Origin: Soonwooa sp032078105
GTDB taxonomy: Bacteria; Bacteroidota; Bacteroidia; Flavobacteriales; Weeksellaceae
Reading direction: 5' to 3'
NCBI GenBank assembly: GCA_046269235.1
Contig: JBJZOS010000015.1
Coordinates: 1 to 37,275, forward strand
Length of the DNA stretch: 37,275 bases
The translations under genes and the position numbers were made by a program. The notes under the pieces were generated by a model. It ran no database searches. It was not told the origin of the DNA and saw nothing but the letters and a program-made list of their open reading frames with translations. How positions within the stretch are numbered: the stretch's first letter is position 1; every line of letters starts with the position of its first letter. This document shows positions 32,707 through 37,275 of the stretch, in pieces.

Positions 32707-33330
32707 TTTTTGTTTCTTATTCCTTGAATCTGTAGTAAAGCATCATTTTTTCGCGAGCTTTTTTACCCATTTTTGCCATTTCTTCCATTTGCTAAATCCA
32801 AGCTTGACCAGTTCCTTCACAATATGGTTATGCTAGCATATCCATACTGTTTCGTCACCGCACGCAGGAGTATGTCGGCTTGTCCTTTCTCCAATCCCCC
32901 ATACCCCTGCCTGTCCCCTCGCTCACCTTCCTTTGCCAAGCAACTTCCCCCACCTTTTCAATCATATGATCCTTTGTTGATAAAGAAGCTTTACGCATCA
33001 TGATAATAAGAAATGGTAGCCGAACATCGGCCAAAAAATAAAAAAAGCAAAGCAAGTTAGGGGGCTTCCTTCTCCAGCCGCCATGTGGTATAAAGGTCAA
33101 GCACTTCGTGTTTTTGAAAAAACTTTTTACATTATTTATAACCATTCCTTTTGGCAGTTAGTAGTAAAAAAAAGGAAGCCGAACTTCGGTCAAAAACTTT
33201 TTTCAAAAAACCTTGACACCCCACCCCGCCCCCTTTCTATCGGCTTTCTTTTTTTCTTTTTTTTTCGGTTTTTTTCTTCGTTTTCTTTTGAAAAATTTTC
33301 GGCGGAGCATAAAATTTTAAATCCCACGCT
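32707..33330. other. C-rich foreign segment with repeated stem-loops
   Basis: Base composition changes sharply after about 32640: the plus strand is rich in C (for example 32890-32930), unlike the AT-rich flanks. Two related stem-loop sequences occur: AGCCGAACATCGGCCAAAAA at 33018-33037 and AGCCGAACTTCGGTCAAAAA at 33178-33197. A CCCCACCCCGCCCCC run lies at 33219-33233. This style resembles the non-coding parts of Bacteroidota conjugative elements, but no transfer gene is present. Confidence 0.45.
32855..33001 (-). CDS. Possible small protein in the C-rich segment
   Basis: A 48-residue frame on the minus strand (MMRKASLSTKDHMIEKVGEV, AWQRKVSEGTGRGMGDWRKD, ending TYSCVR). The composition is protein-like and the charge pattern loosely recalls the short DUF2934 type, but this cannot be settled by eye. 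No clear promoter or neighbours support it. Confidence 0.25.
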   Translation of the reverse strand: MMRKASLSTKDHMIEKVGEVAWQRKVSEGTGRGMGDWRKDKPTYSCVR

Positions 33331-33756
33331 ATGGAAAATTTCAAAGTACGCACGTACAATCCAGCAAAAGAAACTCCGAAAAATGCTTTGTTTATTTTGT
33401 CTAGAGGACAAAACGCAGGTAAACCACTTTTTGAACCTTGCCCGAACTGTTTTATCCTGTATTGCAAGGATCAAAACCAACTCGAAAACCTGTACTGGAC
33501 CTTTTACACCCTTTGGAAAAACAGATTTTTTCATCCGTATTTATGCGGAAGTGTTATCTTGATGCTTAGACTTTTTGAACTCAAAAAAGTGATGCAGAAT
33601 TTCATCATTCCGAGCCTTTGCAAGATGCAACAAAACAAGAAAATCCTTTCAGACATCAAAGCCGTTTATCAGCTAGAGCAAAAGTTTTCACAACAACTGC
33701 AGCAGCTTTCAGAACTTCGTTCTGTCTTAGTCCGAAAGTATTATTTTAAAATCTAA
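33331..33756 (+). CDS. DUF6943-like small protein
   Basis: A 141-residue protein. The motif KNALFILSRGQNAGKPLFEP with CPNCFIL matches what I recall of the DUF6943 family, found mostly on Bacteroidota plasmids and integrative elements. Residues 60-90 are aromatic-rich; the C-terminal 50 residues are a likely coiled coil (KAVYQLEQKFSQQLQQLSEL). Its function is unknown. A perfect hairpin follows the stop. Confidence 0.65.
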   Translation: MENFKVRTYNPAKETPKNALFILSRGQNAGKPLFEPCPNCFILYCKDQNQLENLYWTFYTLWKNRFFHPYLCGSVILMLRLFELKKVMQNFIIPSLCKMQQNKKILSDIKAVYQLEQKFSQQLQQLSELRSVLVRKYYFKI

Positions 33757-33762
33757 TCTTCA

Positions 33763-33785
33763 AAAGTCCCCACTTCGGGGACTTT
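33763..33785 (+). terminator. Hairpin after the DUF6943-like gene
   Basis: AAAGTCCCC (33763-33771), loop ACTTC, GGGGACTTT (33777-33785). The stem is perfect, but the T tract is short. Confidence 0.6.
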
Positions 33786-33890
33786 CCTATTGACTGCATC
33801 TTAAACCCACCCTAAGACGTAGATAAGTGCAACATATTTCGCCCTTCTAAATAACCGACTGCAAGCAGACGAAAGCAATAGAATTGCATC

Positions 33891-33916
33891 AAAAAAGCCC
33901 GACTAATTGTCGAGCT
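33891..33916 (-). terminator. Terminator of the phage-like cassette
   Basis: On the minus strand AGCTCGAC (33916-33909), loop AATTA, GTCGGGCT (33903-33896) and then T6. One T-G wobble. It follows the holin-like gene. Confidence 0.75.
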
Positions 33917-33940
33917 GTTAAAGTATTAAACGTTATTTTT

Positions 33941-34234
33941 TCACCTTGAATCCTGGAGTGAATCTTGATCTGCCTTCGGATTTTCTTGATTTTTAGCAGA
34001 ATTTTTGCCGAATTCTTCGGTGCTGATTGCCGTTTGTGAAACTGCACTAGCGATAGTGCCACCAAGAAGCAAATAGCCTCCAATACTCACTAAAACACTA
34101 GGCAAAGCCACTGGAGCAGCAACTAAAACACCACCCACAGCGGAAAGGATTAAAGCTGTTGAACGTATGATTTTAAACCATTTTGGAGTGGGTTCTTGTA
34201 TCCGACTAACCAAATTAAAATTATTTGTTTTCAT
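33941..34234 (-). CDS. Holin-like small membrane protein
   Basis: A 97-residue protein with two hydrophobic segments, about residues 24-44 (STALILSAVGGVLVAAPVAL) and 48-66 (VLVSIGGYLLLGGTIASAV), between a polar N-terminus and a charged C-terminus. This is the size and layout of a phage holin, which would let a lysis enzyme reach the cell wall. No sequence family is recognised. Its start overlaps the upstream gene by 14 bp. Confidence 0.6.
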   Translation of the reverse strand: MKTNNFNLVSRIQEPTPKWFKIIRSTALILSAVGGVLVAAPVALPSVLVSIGGYLLLGGTIASAVSQTAISTEEFGKNSAKNQENPKADQDSLQDSR

Positions 34235-34496
34235 TGTCCTGAATTTTTGAAAGGTTAAACTCTAACTTATTGACTCTTTGCTCCAAATATTCTACTTTTT
34301 GATTAAGCAAATCCTGAGAGTTTTTAAACTCAGTCTTGATAAGCAAAGCCATTGTTTTGACTTCGGAAATGTCTTTTTCCATATTCTTAAAATCGGAGTG
34401 TAGTTGCTTAATAAAATAAGCCACAACCGCCAATAAAAGACTAGAAATTGAACCAAAAAGAATATTGATATCTAAACTTGTTCCCATAATTTCCAT
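34221..34496 (-). CDS. Membrane-anchored coiled-coil protein
   Basis: A 91-residue protein with one N-terminal membrane segment (INILFGSISSLLLAVVAYFI) followed by a long heptad-like helix (DFKNMEKDISEVKTMALLIK, then LLNQKVEYLEQRVNKLEFNL). Such proteins accompany holins in phage lysis modules. It lies 3 bp after the DUF5675 gene and overlaps the holin-like gene. Met4 (MGTSLDIN) is an alternative start. Confidence 0.6.
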   Translation of the reverse strand: MEIMGTSLDINILFGSISSLLLAVVAYFIKQLHSDFKNMEKDISEVKTMALLIKTEFKNSQDLLNQKVEYLEQRVNKLEFNLSKIQDNENK

Positions 34497-34499
34497 ATG

Positions 34500-34952
34500 T
34501 TAGAATTGAAAATTGTTTTCAATGATGATACTTTTTTCTTTGCTTTGAGCAACTGCCAAAAGCTTTGGATAAATCATTTTGTAAGCATCAGTACTTTGCA
34601 AAACTTGATAATCACCATCTTTTTTGATGTAACTCAGTCCGCAAAGCGGACAGCCAGCCGTTTGGGTAATCGTATTTCCGATATGGATATACACAGCATC
34701 AAACGTAGGTAAACCATCAATCTCAATCATGCCACGATGCATAACGGGAAACTTGTTGGCGTAGTCCTTATTCTTTCCGCCCCAAGTATTTAGAGTAAGA
34801 TAAAAAGAACCTGTAGGGATGGCAGTTTGTTTCATAATCTTAACCGCTCTGATTTTATCCTCCAACAAAAAGCATTGGAAAATTCCGTCAATATACAAGT
34901 GTGAAAGTGTGGATTGTTTGCCTTCGGCAACTCTAACTATTTTTGTTCTCAT
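34500..34952 (-). CDS. DUF5675 family protein, possible cell-wall enzyme
   Basis: A 150-residue protein starting at MRTKIVRVAEGKQSTLSHLY; the longer frame from 34982 would read through a terminator and is unlikely. The DUF5675 pattern is visible: LEDKIRAVKI, IPTGSFYLTLNTWGG, and YIHIGNTITQTAGCPLCGLS. The H-x-G-N ... GC arrangement recalls L,D-transpeptidase active sites, but that is only inference. The family is frequent in phages and phage-like modules, and the two membrane proteins downstream fit a lysis role. Confidence 0.75.
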   Translation of the reverse strand: MRTKIVRVAEGKQSTLSHLYIDGIFQCFLLEDKIRAVKIMKQTAIPTGSFYLTLNTWGGKNKDYANKFPVMHRGMIEIDGLPTFDAVYIHIGNTITQTAGCPLCGLSYIKKDGDYQVLQSTDAYKMIYPKLLAVAQSKEKSIIIENNFQF

Positions 34953-34968
34953 AACATTTTTGAATTGA

Positions 34969-34995
34969 AAAAGCCTTCCCAAATTGAGAAGGCTT
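34969..34995 (-). terminator. Terminator of the 267-residue protein gene
   Basis: On the minus strand AAGCCTTC (34995-34988), loop TCAATTTG, GAAGGCTT (34979-34972) and a T5 run. It separates this gene from the DUF5675 gene and shows that the latter has its own start. Confidence 0.75.
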
Positions 34996-35009
34996 CTGTT
35001 AAACTAAAA

Positions 35010-35813
35010 CTAAAAAACTTCCTCAATTTTGAGACAGTTCCCCGATGCAAAAGGATAATATCTACCATTTACTTCTTGGAAAAACTCAATTCCAATACAC
35101 TGAACCACCGAAACATTGGTGCCTAGCGTTGGTGCGCCAGGAAGTGCAGCCGTTAAAGTGGCACCAGAATAAAGCTCGTCTAGTGGTATGTAGGGAGAAT
35201 ATTCCACTACGCTTAATTCATTATTAGCCATATCATCAGGCTCATATGTTCCTGTCGTAGGGTTGTATGAAAAATCGGATAAAACCGCCAAAACATTCAG
35301 TAAACGAAAGTGTGTTGAACCTGAAGGTGCAGAAATTAATTCAACAGGATTAAATTCAGAAATGATAAAATCGGCTGAATCACGCGCAACTTCATGATTC
35401 ACATCATATGGTGCATTAAAAACACCACTGATAGAAAGATTCTTGTTAAATTCGAATCCCTCCAAATATTTACGTTGCGTAGAAACTTCTACTTTTCGAT
35501 AACCTCTCGCTTCTGTTCCATCTTCCAAATTGATTTTCTTCATAATCGAAGTTAAACGACCTGTAACTTGTGGATCAGTAAATTTCCCCATTAACGCAGA
35601 TAAAGCCGTTCTTAGTGACTTCCCTGTTTTGGCACAGCCGCCAAATTCGTTCATGTTTTCGCGAGTTCTTTCGAACTCTGGGGCAGATTTCACTTGCTCG
35701 GCAGTAGGTCCGCCTACCATACCAGCGAAAAAACCTTCTTGCCCTTTGATTTTGAAATGTCTTACATCGCCGATTGTTCCGACGTATTTCATAAGACCTT
35801 TTTGTCTTGCCAT
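35010..35813 (-). CDS. 267-residue protein of a Bacteroidota phage-like cassette, function unknown
   Basis: The N-terminal ~110 residues carry a conserved-looking pattern (MARQKGLMKYVGTIGDVRHF, EFERTRENMNEFGGCAKTGK, SLRTALSALMG, VTGRLTSIMKKI). The C-terminal 150 residues are beta-rich and end in QEVNGRYYPFASGNCLKIEE. From memory, similar proteins starting MARQKG and containing RTREN lie beside DUF5675 genes in other Bacteroidota, but I know no function. It could be a structural (shell or tail-like) protein. It is transcribed first in the cassette with its own terminator and is divergent from the nuclease gene. Confidence 0.7.
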   Translation of the reverse strand: MARQKGLMKYVGTIGDVRHFKIKGQEGFFAGMVGGPTAEQVKSAPEFERTRENMNEFGGCAKTGKSLRTALSALMGKFTDPQVTGRLTSIMKKINLEDGTEARGYRKVEVSTQRKYLEGFEFNKNLSISGVFNAPYDVNHEVARDSADFIISEFNPVELISAPSGSTHFRLLNVLAVLSDFSYNPTTGTYEPDDMANNELSVVEYSPYIPLDELYSGATLTAALPGAPTLGTNVSVVQCIGIEFFQEVNGRYYPFASGNCLKIEEVF

Positions 35814-35855
35814 TGTAATTAAATTTTGTAGTTAAAAAAGACTGAAAAACACTAT

Positions 35856-35865
35856 TGTCTAGACA
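35856..35865. promoter_or_regulatory. Short palindrome in the divergent spacer
   Basis: TGTCTAGACA is a perfect 10-bp palindrome between the divergent 267-residue protein and nuclease genes; CTATTGT and ACAATAG flank the region in inverted orientation. It could be an operator. Confidence 0.3.
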
Positions 35866-35921
35866 GATATAAATTTCTTGAATTATCTTTATATAAACAA
35901 TAGATAAAACACTGTAAACCA

Positions 35922-36479
35922 ATGAAATACAAAGCAATCACACCAAATCAAATGGAAATAGACGGCAGCGTTTCCAACCAAGACCAAGAAAATTACTTTC
36001 TCATCAAAGACATTCAAATTGAAACTCATTTGATAATTGAAAGAATTTTGGACGGCGATACTTTGATAGTAAGACAAGAATTTGGGCAAATAAGCCAAGA
36101 AATAAGATTATACGGAATAGATGCCCCGGAAGTTAGAATAAGTCGTAAAATGAAAGACGATGAAGCCAAGAGCCATGTTCCTGCAGCTATGCTTCTGCAA
36201 TTTGGGCTGATGAGTTTAGATTATGTATTAAGTCTTGCATCTGTCGGTACAAGAATCACACTCTTAACAGAACCCAAAAATAGTGTAGACTTCTGGAAAC
36301 GACAATTGGCATATATCATCCTTCCGAATGGCAAATGCTTGAACGAGGAGCTAATAAAAAATGGCTATGCTAAAGCAAGCCATGATTATTACTGCGAAAA
36401 ATTAGCATCTTATCAATCAATGAATTTTGAAGCCAAACAACAAAAGCGTGGAATCTACCTATTCATCGATGTTTTCTGA
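35922..36479 (+). CDS. Thermonuclease-like (SNase-fold) nuclease
   Basis: A 185-residue protein with a staphylococcal-nuclease-like domain from about residue 45: ERILDGDTLIVRQEFG (metal-binding Asp), IRLYGIDAPEVR (catalytic Arg and Glu), and DFWKRQLAYIILPNGKCLNE (second Arg region), ending NGYAKASHDYYCEKLASYQS. There is no signal peptide, so it would act in the cytoplasm on DNA or RNA. It is divergent from the phage-like cassette and could be cargo of the same element. Confidence 0.82.
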   Translation: MKYKAITPNQMEIDGSVSNQDQENYFLIKDIQIETHLIIERILDGDTLIVRQEFGQISQEIRLYGIDAPEVRISRKMKDDEAKSHVPAAMLLQFGLMSLDYVLSLASVGTRITLLTEPKNSVDFWKRQLAYIILPNGKCLNEELIKNGYAKASHDYYCEKLASYQSMNFEAKQQKRGIYLFIDVF

Positions 36480-36496
36480 TTTGTTATACATATGTT

Positions 36497-36528
36497 GTAC
36501 TTTTTCTATTTGAAAAGTTAGAAAGTAC
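36497..36528. terminator. Hairpin between convergent genes
   Basis: GTACTTTTTCTA (36497-36508) pairs with TAGAAAGTAC (36519-36528) allowing bulged T residues. It sits between the convergent nuclease and secreted-protein genes; there is no long T tract. Confidence 0.4.
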
Positions 36529-36588
36529 CATGAATAAAGGATAACTTATATAGACTTTATATAATACTATGTTAGCTGTAGTCTCTTT

Positions 36589-37194
36589 TTACTTGATTGT
36601 TATCCATTTTACATTATTTTTCTCTTTTTCACGCAATTTTAATGGGATGAAATTTTTAAAATCTTTGGTTTTGTATTCCACCTCATATTCTCCAATTCCG
36701 TTATTGAAATCATCATTTGTTCCTTTCTCAAATAGCGTCAATCCGATATTAATCAAAAAACTTCCGTCAGTAAGCTTTTTCAGAATTTTACCTTCATAAG
36801 TTTTTGTACTCCATTTATAAATGTCAAATTCTTTTTCTTTTGGAGCGTATTTATTTATTTTTTTGAAGAAATTCTCATTTTCTGGAACAGTTGAAATTGG
36901 ATTTAATTTTCCGTTTTTAATCCAGAAAATTTCTTCGGTTGAGCCGGTGCTTCTATCGTTATTCCATCCGATAATCTCCCCAGGAATAAATTCTTTAATA
37001 GTTGACTTTTGTTCGATTTCGGAAATTTGGTTCACGAAATTTTCAAGAATTTGTGGAGAATACTTTTTGTACTTAAATTCTTTTTGAACTTCTGTAACTG
37101 TGATTTTTGTGTCAGAATTTTGAGCAATTAATATTCCGCCAACAAAAAGGGCAGAGAACAGTAGTGTTCTTTTAATTAATTTGTTGTTTAGCAT
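36589..37194 (-). CDS. Secreted protein of unknown function, promoter replaced by an IS end
   Basis: A 201-residue protein from MLNNKLIKRTLLFSALFVGG, with a signal peptide ending about AQ. The mature part is hydrophilic and beta-rich (IPGEIIGWNNDRSTGSTEEI, YKWSTKTYEGKILKK, GEYEVEYKTKDFKNFIPLKL); no family is recognised. The frame stays open to 37227, but those extra codons are read from the putative IS end at 37206-37224 (VNLFW), so they are not native. The insertion lies 12 bp before the start codon and must have separated the gene from its own promoter. Confidence 0.7.
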   Translation of the reverse strand: MLNNKLIKRTLLFSALFVGGILIAQNSDTKITVTEVQKEFKYKKYSPQILENFVNQISEIEQKSTIKEFIPGEIIGWNNDRSTGSTEEIFWIKNGKLNPISTVPENENFFKKINKYAPKEKEFDIYKWSTKTYEGKILKKLTDGSFLINIGLTLFEKGTNDDFNNGIGEYEVEYKTKDFKNFIPLKLREKEKNNVKWITIK

Positions 37195-37205
37195 GGGTTT
37201 TGTCA

Positions 37206-37224
37206 TGTTCCAAAATAGGTTGAC
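37206..37224 (+). repeat. Putative IS terminal inverted repeat, right copy
   Basis: TGTTCCAAAATAGGTTGAC starts with TG as IS3-like ends do and matches the left-edge copy (51-69) in inverted orientation. The element would run rightward; only its first 70 bp (to 37275) are in the window. Confidence 0.45.
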
Positions 37225-37275
37225 CATTTTTGGGGTTAATTATAAATTCAAATATAGTTGATTTTTGTTTTTTTT

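Noticed and set aside
32743..32820. A minus-strand frame of 25 codons from GTG with a cationic, Trp-rich sequence (KWKKWQKWVKKLAKK) like an antimicrobial peptide
   Set aside because: No ATG, promoter or ribosome site, and it lies in an A/G-rich stretch that gives Lys and Trp codons by chance.
33083..33562. 159-codon plus-strand frame overlapping the DUF6943-like gene
   Set aside because: It is dominated by Phe and Lys from homopolymer runs and covers a better-supported gene in another frame.
35010..35126. Possible diversity-generating retroelement variable region in the 267-residue protein
   Set aside because: No reverse transcriptase and no template repeat were found in the window.

Overview
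The window looks like chromosomal DNA of a flavobacterium of the Weeksellaceae (Chryseobacterium/Kaistella/Riemerella group). The reasons are AT-rich DNA, genes that mostly lack Shine-Dalgarno sites, several promoters of the Bacteroidota type (TTTG, about 20 nt, TAnnTTTG), and protein families typical of that group (GreA/GreB-like factor, oleate hydratase, ACR3/ArsM arsenic genes, two photolyases, BREX, an IS481-type transposase remnant). No rRNA, tRNA or CRISPR array was seen. Both edges carry the same 15-bp sequence in inverted orientation. This fits two related insertion-sequence ends and would explain why the sequence stops there.

Left part (0.7-14.5 kb): a CPA1 Na+/H+ antiporter with a GNAT acetyltransferase; an organic-peroxide operon (nitroreductase, OhrR, Ohr) behind a recognisable OhrR operator/promoter; an NlpE-like lipoprotein; a GreA/GreB-like factor; a Crp/Fnr regulator; a secreted alpha/beta hydrolase; an arsenic operon (arsR-arsM-acr3-arsC-like) behind a 16-bp palindrome; 3-hydroxyacyl-CoA dehydrogenase; and oleate hydratase. 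The alpha/beta hydrolase and oleate hydratase, 6 kb apart, have almost the same 18-bp palindrome at the same distance from a -7 box, which suggests one shared regulator.

14.5-15.8 kb is a decayed stretch: an HxlR regulator with two frameshifts, a small coding remnant, and a QorB-like gene and a topoisomerase IB gene joined head to head with both N-termini missing.

15.8-27.2 kb is a DNA-repair and light-response neighbourhood: topoisomerase IB, a Nei/Fpg-type glycosylase without zinc-finger cysteines, an SDR-DUF2867 protein, a stand-alone GTP cyclohydrolase II (first step to FAD), TetR and MarR regulators, an ABC1/UbiB kinase, DUF2256, cryptochrome DASH, a PhrB-like photolyase without Fe-S cysteines, a TIGR03643/DUF2805 protein and an SDR protein. 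The 0.5-kb spacer before the kinase gene is packed with hairpin repeats.

27.2-37.3 kb is accessory DNA: an IS481-type remnant, two unknown co-oriented genes, the first three genes of a BREX phage-defence locus (brxA; brxB frameshifted at a G7 tract; brxC cut off at about 525 residues), a C-rich segment with a DUF6943-like gene that resembles integrative-element DNA, a compact phage-like cassette (267-residue protein, DUF5675 protein, coiled-coil membrane protein, holin-like protein), a thermonuclease-like nuclease and a secreted protein of unknown function. The BREX locus cannot work as it stands here because pglX, pglZ, brxL and half of brxC are absent.
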